A stretch of 64,000 bases of DNA from Chlorocebus sabaeus (taxonomy: Eukaryota > Chordata > Mammalia > Primates > Cercopithecidae). Of the stretch, positions 46,901-58,777 are shown piece after piece. Location of the stretch: NCBI RefSeq assembly GCF_047675955.1, contig NW_027327626.1, forward strand, positions 930,001 to 994,000. The letters run 5' to 3'. The notes beneath the pieces were generated by a model that made no database searches, was not told the DNA's origin, and was given only the letters and a program-made list of their open reading frames with translations. The position numbers and the translations under genes are program-made. How positions within the stretch are numbered: position 1 is the first letter of the stretch; each line of letters begins with the position of its first letter.

Positions 46901-48251
46901 TATCTTCCGTTCAAAATTGGAAAGAAGCTTTCTGAGAAACTGCTCTGTGTTCTGTTAATTCATCTCACAGAGTTACATCTTTCCCTTCAAGAAGCCTGTC
47001 GCTAAGGCTGTTCTTGTGGAATTGGCAAAGGGATATTTGGAAGCCCATAGAGGGCTATGGTGAAAAAGGAAATATCTTCCGTTCAAACTGGAAAGAAGCT
47101 TTCTGAGAAACTGCTCTGTGTTCTGTTAATTCATCTCACAGAGTTACATCTTTCCCTTCAAGAAGCCTTTCGCTAAGGCTGTTCTTGTGGAATTGGCAAA
47201 GGGATATTTGGAAGCCCATAGAGGGCTATGGTGAAAAAGGAAATATCTTCCGTTCAAAACTGGAAAGAAGCTTTCTGATAAACTGCTCTGTGTTCTGTTA
47301 ATTCATCTCACAGAGTTACATCTTTCCCTTCAAGAAGCCTGTCGCTAAGGCTGTTCTTGTGGAATTGGCAAAGGGATATTTGGAAGCCCATAGAGGGCTA
47401 TGGTGAAAAAGGAAATATCTTCCGTTCAAAACTGGAAAGAAGCTTTCTGAGAAACTGCTCTGTGTTCTGTTAATTCATCTCACAGAGTTACATCTTTCCC
47501 TTCAAGAAGCCTTTCGCTAAGGCTGTTCTTGTGGAATTGGCAAAGGGATATTTGGAAGCCCATAGAGGGCTATGGTGAAAAAGGAAATATCTTCCGTTCA
47601 AAACTGGAAAGAAGCTTTCTGAGAAACTGCTCTGTGTTCTGTTTATTCATCTCACAGAGTTACATCTTTCTCTTCAAGAAGACTTTCGCTAAGGCTGTTC
47701 TTGTGGAATTGGCAAAGGGATATTTGGAAGCCCATAGAGGGCTATGGTGAAAAAGTAAATATCTTCCGTTCAAAACTGGAAAGAAGCTTTCTGAGAAACT
47801 GCTCTGTGTTCTGTTAATTCATCTCACAGAGTTACATGTTTCCCTTCAAGAAGCCTGTCGCTAAGGCTGTTCTTGTGGAATTGGCAAAGGGATATTTGGA
47901 AGCCCATAGAGGGCTATTGTGAAAAAGTAAATATCTTCCGTTCAAAACTGGAAAGAAGCTTTCTGAGAAACTGCTCTGTGTTCTGTTAATTCATCTCACA
48001 GAGTTACATGTTTCCCTTCAAGAAGCCTTTCGCTAAGGCTGTTCTTGTGGAATTGGCAAAGGGATATTTGGAAGCCCATAGAGGGCTATGGTGAAAAAGG
48101 AAATATCTTCCGTTCAAAACTGGAAAGAAGCTTTCTGAGAAACTGCTCTGTGTTCTGTTAATTCATCTCACAGGGTTACATGTTTCCCTTCAAGAAGCCT
48201 GTCGCTAAGGCTGTTCTTGTGGAATTGGCAAAGGGATATTTGGAAGCCCAT
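43953..48251 (+). repeat. 25-mer tandem repeat, copy 1 (4299 bp)
   Basis: Twenty-five monomers are repeated at an offset of 4299 (25 x 172 minus the gttcaaactgg deletion near 47087). Rare marks shared with copy 2: caaagttgg, aaggcatatttgg, two hairpin forms (44325-44342, 44669-44686), tgttctagtgg, cttagagagc, ggatatgctg with aaaatgg, gctgtacttg, cactgtgttgtg with cacatagttac, ctttttgag, ctgataaactg, tgtttattc and ctattgtg. I saw no difference at any of these. The left end is set by catagagg near 43952 against cattgagg near 48251. Confidence 0.93.
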
Positions 48252-51200
48252 TGAGGGCTATGGTGAAAAAGGAAATATCTTCCGTTCAAAACTGGAAAGA
48301 AGCTTTCTGAGAAACTGCTCTGTGTTCTGTTAATTCATCTCACAGAGTTACATCTTTCCCTTCAAGAAGCCTTTCGCTAAGGCTGTTCTTGTGGAATTGG
48401 CCAAGGGATATTTGGAAGCCCATAGAGGGCTATGGTGAAAAAGGAAATATCTTCCGTTCAAAGTTGGAAAGAAGCTTTCTGAGAAACTGCTCTGTGTTCT
48501 GTTAATTCATCTCACAGAGTTACATCTTTCTCTTCAAGAAGCCTTTCGCTATGGCTGTTCTTGTGGAATAGGAAAAGGGATATTTGGAAGCCCATAGAGG
48601 GCTATGGTGAAAAAGGAAATATCTTCCGGTCAAAACCGGAAAGAAGCTTTCTGAGAAACTGCTCTGTGTTCTGTTAATTCATCTCACAGTGTTACATCTT
48701 TCCCTTCAAGAAGCCTTTCGCTAAGGCTGTTCTTGTGGAATTGGAAAAGGCATATTTGGAAGCCCATAGAGGGCTATGGTGAAAAAGGAAATATCTTCCG
48801 TTCAAAGCTGGAAAGAAGCTTTCTGAGAAACTGCTCTGTGTTCTGTTAATTCATCTCACAGAGTTACATCTTTCTCTTCAAGAAGCCTTTCGCTATGGCT
48901 GTTCTTGTGGAATAGGAAAAGGGATATTTGGAAGCCCATAGAGGGCTATGGTGAAAAAGGAAATATCTTCCGGTCAAAACCGGAAAGAAGCTTTCTGAGA
49001 AACTGCTCTGTGTTCTGTTAATTCATCTCACAGAGGTACATCTTTCCCTTCAAGAAGCCTTTCGCTAAGACTGTTCTAGTGGAATTGGCAAAGGGATATT
49101 TGGAAGCCCATAGAGGGCTATGGTGAAAAAGGAAATATCTTCCGTTCAAAACTGGAAAGAAGCTTTCTGAGAAACTGCTCTGTGTTCTGTTAATTCATCT
49201 CACAGAGTTATATCTTTCCCTTCAAGAAGCCTTTCGCTAAGGCTGTTCTTGTGGAATTGGCCAAGGGATATTTGGAAGCCCTTAGAGAGCTATGGTGAAA
49301 AAGGAAATATCTTCCGTTCAAAACTGGAAAGAAGCTTTCTGAGAAACTGCTCTGTGTTCTGTTAATTCATCTCACAGAGTTACATCTTTCCCTTCAAGAA
49401 GCCTTTCGCTAAGGCTGTTCTTGTAGAATTGGCAAAGGGATATTTGGAAGCCCATAGAGGGATATGCTGAAAATGGAAATAACTTCCGTTCAAAACTGGA
49501 AAGAATCTTTCTGAGAAACTGCTCTGTGTTCTGTTAATTCATCTCACAGAGTTACATCTTTCCCTTCAAGAAGCCTTTCGCTAAGGCTGTACTTGTGGAA
49601 TTGGCAAAGGGATATTTGGAAGCCCATAGAGGGCTATGGTGAAAAAGGAAATATCTTCCGTTCAAAACTGGAAAGAAGCTTTCTGAGAAACTGCTCTGTG
49701 TTCTGTTAGTTCATCTCACAGAGTTACATCTTTCCCTTCAAGAAGCCTTTCGCTAAGGCTGTTCTTGTGGAATTGGCAAAGGGATATTTGGAATCCCATA
49801 GAGGGCTATGGTGAAAAAGGAAATATCTTCCGTTCAAAACTGGAAAGAAGCTTTCTGAGAAACTGCTCTGTGTTCTGTTAATTCATCTCACAGAGTTACA
49901 TCTTTCCCTTCAAGAAGCCTTTCGCTAAGGCTGTTCTTGTGGAATTGGCAAAGGGATATTTGGAAGCCCATAGAGGGCTATGGTGAAAAAGTAAATATCT
50001 TCCGTTCAATATTGGAAAGAAGCTTTCTGAGAAACTGCTCTGTGTTCTGTTAATTCATCTCACAGAGTTACATCTTTCCCTTCAAGAAGCCTTTCGCTAA
50101 GGCTGTTCTTGTGGAATTGTCAAAGGGATATTTGGAAGCCCATAGAGGGCTATGGTGAAAAAGGAAATATCTTCCGTTCAAAACTGGAAAGAAGCTTTCT
50201 GAGAAACTGCACTGTGTTGTGTTAATTCATCTCACATAGTTACATCTTTCCCTTCAAGAAGCCTTTCGCTAAGGCTGTTCTTGTGGAATTGGCAAAGGGA
50301 TATTTGGAAGCCCATAGAGGGCTACGGTGAAAAAGGAAATATCTTCCGTTCAACACTGGAAAGAAGCTTTCTGAGAAACTGCTCTGTGTTCTGTTAATTC
50401 ATCTCACAGAGTTACATCTTTCCCTTCAAGAAGCCTTTCGCTAAGGCTGTTCTTGTGGAATTGGCAAAGGGATATTTGGAAGCCCATAGATGGCTATGGT
50501 GAAAAAGGAAATATCTTCCGTTCAAAACTGGAAAGAAGCTTTCTGAGAAACTGCTCTGTGTTCTGTTAATTCATCTCACAGAGTTACATCTTTCCCTTCA
50601 AGAAGCCTTTCGCTAAGGCTGTTCTTGTAGAATTGGCAAAGGGATATTTGGAAGCCCATAGAGGGCAATGCTGAAAAAGGAAATAACTTCCGTTCAAAAC
50701 TGGAAAGAAGCTTTTTGAGAAACTGCTCTGTGTTCTGTTAATTCATCTCACAGAGTTACATCTTTCCCTTCAAGAAGCCTTTCGCTAAGGCTGTTCTTGT
50801 GGAATTGGCAAAGGGATATTTGGAAGCCCATAGAGGGCTATGGTGAAAAAGGAAATATCTTCCGTTCAAAACTGGAAAGAAGCTTTCTGAGAAACTGCTC
50901 TGTGTTCTGTTAGTTCATCTCACAGAGTTACATCTTTCCCTTCAAGAAGCCTTTCGCTAAGGCTGTTCTTGGGTAATTGGCAAAGGGATATTTGGAATCC
51001 CATAGAGGGCTATGGTGAAAAAGGAAATATCTTCCGTTCAAAACTGGAAAGAAGCTTTCTGAGAAACTGCTCTGTGTTCTGTTAATTCATCTCACAGAGT
51101 TACATCTTTCCCTTCAAGAAGCCTTTCGCTAAGGCTGTTCTTGTGGAATTGGCAAAGGGATATTTGGAAGCCCATAGAGGGCTATGGTGAAAAAGGAAAT

Positions 51201-52550
51201 ATCTTCCGTTCAAAATTGGAAAGAAGCTTTCTGAGAAACTGCTCTGTGTTCTGTTAATTCATCTCACAGAGTTACATCTTTCCCTTCAAGAAGCCTGTCG
51301 CTAAGGCTGTTCTTGTGGAATTGGCAAAGGGATATTTGGAAGCCCATAGAGGGCTATGGTGAAAAAGGAAATATCTTCCGTTCAAACTGGAAAGAAGCTT
51401 TCTGAGAAACTGCTCTGTGTTCTGTTAATTCATCTCACAGAGTTACATCTTTCCCTTCAAGAAGCCTTTCGCTAAGGCTGTTCTTGTGGAATTGGCAAAG
51501 GGATATTTGGAAGCCCATAGAGGGCTATGGTGAAAAAGGAAATATCTTCCGTTCAAAACTGGAAAGAAGCTTTCTGATAAACTGCTCTGTGTTCTGTTAA
51601 TTCATCTCACAGAGTTACATCTTTCCCTTCAAGAAGCCTGTCGCTAAGGCTGTTCTTGTGGAATTGGCAAAGGGATATTTGGAAGCCCATAGAGGGCTAT
51701 GGTGAAAAAGGAAATATCTTCCGTTCAAAACTGGAAAGAAGCTTTCTGAGAAACTGCTCTGTGTTCTGTTAATTCATCTCACAGAGTTACATCTTTCCCT
51801 TCAAGAAGCCTTTCGCTAAGGCTGTTCTTGTGGAATTGGCAAAGGGATATTTGGAAGCCCATAGAGGGCTATGGTGAAAAAGGAAATATCTTCCGTTCAA
51901 AACTGGAAAGAAGCTTTCTGAGAAACTGCTCTGTGTTCTGTTTATTCATCTCACAGAGTTACATCTTTCTCTTCAAGAAGACTTTCGCTAAGGCTGTTCT
52001 TGTGGAATTGGCAAAGGGATATTTGGAAGCCCATAGAGGGCTATGGTGAAAAAGTAAATATCTTCCGTTCAAAACTGGAAAGAAGCTTTCTGAGAAACTG
52101 CTCTGTGTTCTGTTAATTCATCTCACAGAGTTACATGTTTCCCTTCAAGAAGCCTGTCGCTAAGGCTGTTCTTGTGGAATTGGCAAAGGGATATTTGGAA
52201 GCCCATAGAGGGCTATTGTGAAAAAGTAAATATCTTCCGTTCAAAACTGGAAAGAAGCTTTCTGAGAAACTGCTCTGTGTTCTGTTAATTCATCTCACAG
52301 AGTTACATGTTTCCCTTCAAGAAGCCTTTCGCTAAGGCTGTTCTTGTGGAATTGGCAAAGGGATATTTGGAAGCCCATAGAGGGCTATGGTGAAAAAGGA
52401 AATATCTTCCGTTCAAAACTGGAAAGAAGCTTTCTGAGAAACTGCTCTGTGTTCTGTTAATTCATCTCACAGGGTTACATGTTTCCCTTCAAGAAGCCTG
52501 TCGCTAAGGCTGTTCTTGTGGAATTGGCAAAGGGATATTTGGAAGCCCAT
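48252..52550 (+). repeat. 25-mer tandem repeat, copy 2 (4299 bp)
   Basis: This is a tandem copy of 43953-48251; every private variant listed there is present at +4299 (for example cacatagttac at 45938 and 50237). Identity runs on to about 52674, where cctttctctaagg replaces the expected cctttcgctaagg, so the right end is uncertain over 52551-52674. A third partial copy begins near 61480, an offset of 11351 from this one. Confidence 0.93.
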
Positions 52551-52929
52551 TGAGGGCTATGGTGAAAAAGGAAATATCTTCCGTTCAAAACTGGAAAGAA
52601 GCTTTCTGAGAAACTGCTCTGTGTTCTGTTAATTCATCTCACAGAGTTACATCTTTCCCTTCAAGAAGCCTTTCTCTAAGGCTGTTCTTGTGGAATTGGC
52701 AAAGGGATATTTGGAAGCCCTTAGAGGGCTATGGTGAAAAAGGAAATATCTTCCGTTCAAAACTGGAAAGAAGCTTTCTGAGAAACTGCTCTGTGTTCTG
52801 TTAATTCATCTCACAGGGTTACATGTTTCCCTTCAAGAAGCCTGTCGCTAAGGCTGTTCTTGTGGAACTGGCAAAGGGATATTTGGAAGCCCATTGAGGG
52901 CTATGGTGAAAAAGGAAATATCTTCCGTT
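52551..52929 (+). repeat. Linking monomers between the 25-mer and 17-mer blocks
   Basis: About two monomers: a cctttctctaagg/cccttag unit followed directly by a cacagggttac/tacatgtttccc/cattgagg unit with a private gaactggc near 52866. In the following 4-mers these two types are separated by two other monomers, so this is a shortened form of the 4-mer. Confidence 0.75.
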
Positions 52930-54125
52930 CAAAACTGGAAAGAAGCTTTCTGAGAAACTGCTCTGTGTTCTGTTAATTCATCTCACAGAGTTACATCTTT
53001 CCCTTCAAGAAGCCTTTCTCTAAGGCTGTTCTTGTGGAATTGGCAAAGGGATATTTGGAAGCCCTTAGAGGGCTATGGTGAAAAAGGAAATATCTTCCGT
53101 TCAAAACTGGAAAGAAGCTTTCTGAGAAACTGCTCTGTGTTCTGTCAATTCATCACACAGAGTTACATCTTTCCCTTCAAGAAGACTTTCGCTGAGGCTG
53201 TTCTTGTGGAATTGTCAAAGGGATATTTGGAAGCCCATAGAGGGCTATGGTGAAAAAGGAAATATCTTCCGTTCAAAACTGGAAGGAAGCTTTCTGAGAA
53301 ACTGCTCTGTGTTCTGTTAATTCATCTCACAGAGTTACATCTTTCCCTTCAAGAAGCCTTTCGCTAAGGCTGTTCTTGTGGAATTGGCAAAGGGATATTT
53401 GGAAGCCCATAGAGGGCTATGGTGAAAAAGGAAATATCTTCCGTTCAAAACTGGAAAGAAGCTTTCTGAGAAACTGCTCTGTGTTCTGTTAATTCATCTC
53501 ACAGGGTTACATGTTTCCCTTCAAGAAGCCTGTCGCTAAGGCTGTTCTTGTGGAATTGGCAAAGGGATATTTGGAAGCCCATTGAGGGCTATGGTGAAAA
53601 AGGAAATATCTTCCGTTCAAAACTGGAAAGAAGCTTTCTGAGAAACTGCTCTGTGTTCTGTTAATTCATCTCACAGAGTTACATCTTTCCCTTCAAGAAG
53701 CCTTTCTCTAAGGCTGTTCTTGTGGAATTGGCAAAGGGATATTTGGAAGCCCTTAGAGGGCTATGGTGAAAAAGGAAATATCTTCCGTTCAAAACTGGAA
53801 AGAAGCTTTCTGAGAAACTGCTCTGTGTTCTGTCAATTCATCACACAGAGTTACATCTTTCCCTTCAAGAAGACTTTCGCTGAGGCTGTTCTTGTGGAAT
53901 TGTCAAAGGGATATTTGGAAGCCCATAGAGGGCTATGGTGAAAAAGGAAATATCTTCCGTTCAAAACTGGAAAGAAGCTTTCTGAGAAACTGCTCTGTGT
54001 TCTGTTAATTCATCTCACAGAGTTACATCTTTCCCTTCAAGAAGCCTTTCGCTAAGGCTGTTCTTGTGGAATTGGCAAAGGGATATTTGGAAGCCCATAG
54101 AGGGCTATGGTGAAAAAGGAAATAT
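52750..54125 (+). repeat. 4-mer higher-order repeat, two copies (2 x 688 bp)
   Basis: Four monomers recur at an offset of 688: a cacagggttac/cattgagg unit; a cctttctctaagg/cccttag unit; a gtcaattcatcacac unit with aagactttcgctgagg and ttgtcaaag; and a near-consensus unit. The copies are 52750-53437 and 53438-54125, approximate in phase. The first carries ggaaggaagc near 53280 where the second has ggaaagaagc. The same pair recurs near 55674-57049 at +2924. Confidence 0.88.
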
Positions 54126-55853
54126 CTTCCGTTCAAAACTGGAAAGAGGCTTTCTGAGAAACTGCTCTGTGTTCTGTTAATTCATCTCACAGAGTTACAT
54201 CTTTCCCTTCAAGAAGCCTTTCGCTAAGACTGTTCTTGTAGAATTGGCGAAGGGATATTTGGAAGCCCATAGAGGGCTATGGTGAAAAAGGAAATACCTT
54301 CCGTTCAAAACTGGAAAGAAGCTTTCTGAGAAACTGCTCTGTGTTCTGTTAATTCATCTCAGAGAGTTACATCTTTCCCTTCAAGAAGCCTTTCGCTAAG
54401 GCTGTTCTTGTGGAATTGGCAAAGGGATATTTGGAAGCCCATAGAGGGCTATGGTGAAAAAGGAAATATCTTCCGTTCAAAACTGGAAAGAGGCTTTCTG
54501 AGAAACTGCTCTGTGTTCTGTTAATTCATCTCACAGAGTTACATCTTTCCCTTCAAGAAGCCTTTCGCTAAGGCTGTTCTTGTGGAATTGGCAAAGGGAT
54601 ATTTGGAAGCCCATAGAGGGCTATGTTGAAAAAGGAAATATCTTTCGTTCAAAACTGGAAAGAAGCTTTCTGAGAAACTGCTCTGTGTTCTGTTAATTCA
54701 TCTCACAGAGCTACATCTTTCCCTTCAAGAAGCCTTTCGCTAAGGCTGTTCTTGTGGAACTGGCAAAGGGATATTTGGAAGCCCATAGTGGGCTATGGTG
54801 AATAAGGAAATATCTTCCGTTCAAAACTGGAAAGAAGCTTTCTGAGAAACTGCTCTGTGTTCTGTTAATTCATCTCACAGAGTTACATCTTTCCCTTCAA
54901 GAAGCCTGTCGCTAAGGCTGTTCTTGTGGAATTGGCAAAGGGATATTTGGAAGCCCATAGAGGGCTATGGTGAAAAAGGAAATATCTTCCGTTCAAAACT
55001 GGAAAGAAGCTTTCTGAGAAACTGCTCTGTGTTCTGTTAATTCATCTCACAGAGTTACATCTTTCCCTTCAAGAAGCCTTTCGCTAAGGCTGTTCTTGTG
55101 GAATTGGCAAAGGGATATTTGGAAGCCCATAGAGGGCTATGGTGAAAAAGGAAATATCTTCCGTTCAAAACTGGAAAGAAGCTTTCTGAGAAACTGCTCT
55201 GTGTTCTGTTAATTCATCTCACAGAGTTACATCTTTCTCTTCAAGAAGACTTTCGCTAAGGCTGTTCTTGTGGAATTGGCAAAGGGATATTTGGAAGCCC
55301 ATAGAGGGCTATGGTGAAAAAGTAAATATCTTCCGTTCAAAACTGGAAAGAAGCTTTCTGAGAAACTGCTCTGTGTTCTGTTAATTCATCTCACAGAGTT
55401 ACATGTTTCCCTTCAAGAAGCCTGTCGCTAAGGCCGTTCTTGTGGAATTGGCAAAGGGATATTTGGAAGCCCATAGAGGGCTATTGTGAAAAAGTAAATA
55501 TCTTCCGTTCAAAACTGGAAAGAAGCTTTCTGAGAAACTGCTCTGTGTTCTGTTAATTCGTCTCACAGAGTTACATGTTTCCCTTCAAGAAGCCTTTCGC
55601 TAAGGCTGTTCTTGTGGAATTGGCAAAGGGATATTTGGAAGCCCATAGAGGGCTATGGTGAAAAAGGAAATATCTTCCGTTCAAAACTGGAAAGAAGCTT
55701 TCTGAGAAACTGCTCTGTGTTCTGTTAATTCATCTCACAGGGTTACATGTTTCCCTTCAAGAAGCCTATCGCTAAGGCTGTTCTTGTGGAATTGGCAAAG
55801 GGATATTTGGAAGCCCATTGAGGGCTATGGTGAAAAAGTAAATATCTTCCGTT
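52930..55853 (+). repeat. 17-mer repeat, copy 1 (2924 bp)
   Basis: Seventeen monomers recur at an offset of 2924, exactly 17 x 172 with no indel. After the two 4-mers come gaaagaggc with gtagaattggcg and ataccttcc; ctcagagag; ctatgttg with tctttcg; gagctac with gaactgg, catagtggg and gaataagg; cctgtcgc; ctcttcaagaagac with aaaagtaaat; tacatgtttccc with aaggccg and ctattgtg; ttcgtctcac; and cacagggttac with cctatcgc. One difference from copy 2 is cctttctctaagg near 53010 against cctttttctaagg near 55936. Confidence 0.9.
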
Positions 55854-58777
55854 CAAAACTGGAAAGAAGCTTTCTGAGAAACTGCTCTGTGTTCTGTTAA
55901 TTCATCTCACAGAGTTACATCTTTCCCTTCAAGAAGCCTTTTTCTAAGGCTGTTCTTGTGGAATTGGCAAAGGGATATTTGGAAGCCCTTAGAGGGCTAT
56001 GGTGAAAAAGGAAATATCTTCCGTTCAAAACTGGAAAGAAGCTTTCTGAGAAACTGCTCTGTGTTCTGTCAATTCATCACACAGAGTTACATCTTTCCCT
56101 TCAAGAAGACTTTCGCTGAGGCTGTTCTTGTGGAATTGTCAAAGGGATATTTGGAAGCCCATAGAGGGCTATGGTGAAAAAGGAAATATCTTCCGTTCAA
56201 AACTGGAAGGAAGCTTTCTGAGAAACTGCTCTGTGTTCTGTTAATTCATCTCACAGAGTTACATCTTTCCCTTCAAGAAGCCTTTCGCTAAGGCTGTTCT
56301 TGTGGAATTGGCAAAGGGATATTTGGAAGCCCATAGAGGGCTATGGTGAAAAAGGAAATATCTTCCGTTCAAAACTGGAAAGAAGCTTTCTGAGAAACTG
56401 CTCTGTGTTCTGTTAATTCATCTCACAGGGTTACATGTTTCCCTTCAAGAAGCCTGTCGCTAAGGCTGTTCTTGTGGAATTGGCAAAGGGATATTTGGAA
56501 GCCCATTGAGGGCTATGGTGAAAAAGGAAATATCTTCCGTTCAAAACTGGAAAGAAGCTTTCTGAGAAACTGCTCTGTGTTCTGTTAATTCATCTCACAG
56601 AGTTACATCTTTCCCTTCAAGAAGCCTTTCTCTAAGGCTGTTCTTGTGGAATTGGCAAAGGGATATTTGGAAGCCCTTAGAGGGCTATGGTGAAAAAGGA
56701 AATATCTTCCGTTCAAAACTGGAAAGAAGCTTTCTGAGAAACTGCTCTGTGTTCTGTCAATTCATCACACAGAGTTACATCTTTCCCTTCAAGAAGACTT
56801 TCGCTGAGGCTGTTCTTGTGGAATTGTCAAAGGGATATTTGGAAGCCCATAGAGGGCTATGGTGAAAAAGGAAATATCTTCCGTTCAAAACTGGAAAGAA
56901 GCTTTCTGAGAAACTGCTCTGTGTTCTGTTAATTCATCTCACAGAGTTACATCTTTCCCTTCAAGAAGCCTTTCGCTAAGGCTGTTCTTGTGGAATTGGC
57001 AAAGGGATATTTGGAAGCCCATAGAGGGCTATGGTGAAAAAGGAAATATCTTCCGTTCAAAACTGGAAAGAGGCTTTCTGAGAAACTGCTCTGTGTTCTG
57101 TTAATTCATCTCACAGAGTTACATCTTTCCCTTCAAGAAGCCTTTCGCTAAGACTGTTCTTGTAGAATTGGCGAAGGGATATTTGGAAGCCCATAGAGGG
57201 CTATGGTGAAAAAGGAAATACCTTCCGTTCAAAACTGGAAAGAAGCTTTCTGAGAAACTGCTCTGTGTTCTGTTAATTCATCTCAGAGAGTTACATCTTT
57301 CCCTTCAAGAAGCCTTTCGCTAAGGCTGTTCTTGTGGAATTGGCAAAGGGATATTTGGAAGCCCATAGAGGGCTATGGTGAAAAAGGAAATATCTTCCGT
57401 TCAAAACTGGAAAGAGGCTTTCTGAGAAACTGCTCTGTGTTCTGTTAATTCATCTCACAGAGTTACATCTTTCCCTTCAAGAAGCCTTTCGCTAAGGCTG
57501 TTCTTGTGGAATTGGCAAAGGGATATTTGGAAGCCCATAGAGGGCTATGTTGAAAAAGGAAATATCTTTCGTTCAAAACTGGAAAGAAGCTTTCTGAGAA
57601 ACTGCTCTGTGTTCTGTTAATTCATCTCACAGAGCTACATCTTTCCCTTCAAGAAGCCTTTCGCTAAGGCTGTTCTTGTGGAACTGGCAAAGGGATATTT
57701 GGAAGCCCATAGTGGGCTATGGTGAATAAGGAAATATCTTCCGTTCAAAACTGGAAAGAAGCTTTCTGAGAAACTGCTCTGTGTTCTGTTAATTCATCTC
57801 ACAGAGTTACATCTTTCCCTTCAAGAAGCCTGTCGCTAAGGCTGTTCTTGTGGAATTGGCAAAGGGATATTTGGAAGCCCATAGAGGGCTATGGTGAAAA
57901 AGGAAATATCTTCCGTTCAAAACTGGAAAGAAGCTTTCTGAGAAACTGCTCTGTGTTCTGTTAATTCATCTCACAGAGTTACATCTTTCCCTTCAAGAAG
58001 CCTTTCGCTAAGGCTGTTCTTGTGGAATTGGCAAAGGGATATTTGGAAGCCCATAGAGGGCTATGGTGAAAAAGGAAATATCTTCCGTTCAAAACTGGAA
58101 AGAAGCTTTCTGAGAAACTGCTCTGTGTTCTGTTAATTCATCTCACAGAGTTACATCTTTCTCTTCAAGAAGACTTTCGCTAAGGCTGTTCTTGTGGAAT
58201 TGGCAAAGGGATATTTGGAAGCCCATAGAGGGCTATGGTGAAAAAGTAAATATCTTCCGTTCAAAACTGGAAAGAAGCTTTCTGAGAAACTGCTCTGTGT
58301 TCTGTTAATTCATCTCACAGAGTTACATGTTTCCCTTCAAGAAGCCTGTCGCTAAGGCCGTTCTTGTGGAATTGGCAAAGGGATATTTGGAAGCCCATAG
58401 AGGGCTATTGTGAAAAAGTAAATATCTTCCGTTCAAAACTGGAAAGAAGCTTTCTGAGAAACTGCTCTGTGTTCTGTTAATTCGTCTCACAGAGTTACAT
58501 GTTTCCCTTCAAGAAGCCTTTCGCTAAGGCTGTTCTTGTGGAATTGGCAAAGGGATATTTGGAAGCCCATAGAGGGCTATGGTGAAAAAGGAAATATCTT
58601 CCGTTCAAAACTGGAAAGAAGCTTTCTGAGAAACTGCTCTGTGTTCTGTTAATTCATCTCACAGGGTTACATGTTTCCCTTCAAGAAGCCTATCGCTAAG
58701 GCTGTTCTTGTGGAATTGGCAAAGGGATATTTGGAAGCCCATTGAGGGCTATGGTGAAAAAGTAAATATCTTCCGTT
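55854..58777 (+). repeat. 17-mer repeat, copy 2 (2924 bp)
   Basis: This is a tandem copy of 52930-55853 with the same ordered marks, including aaggccg near 58353, ctattgtg near 58406, ttcgtctcac near 58482 and cctatcgc near 58689. Both of its 4-mers are complete. Its first monomer has cctttttctaagg, a mark repeated at the start of the next, shortened copy. Confidence 0.9.
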
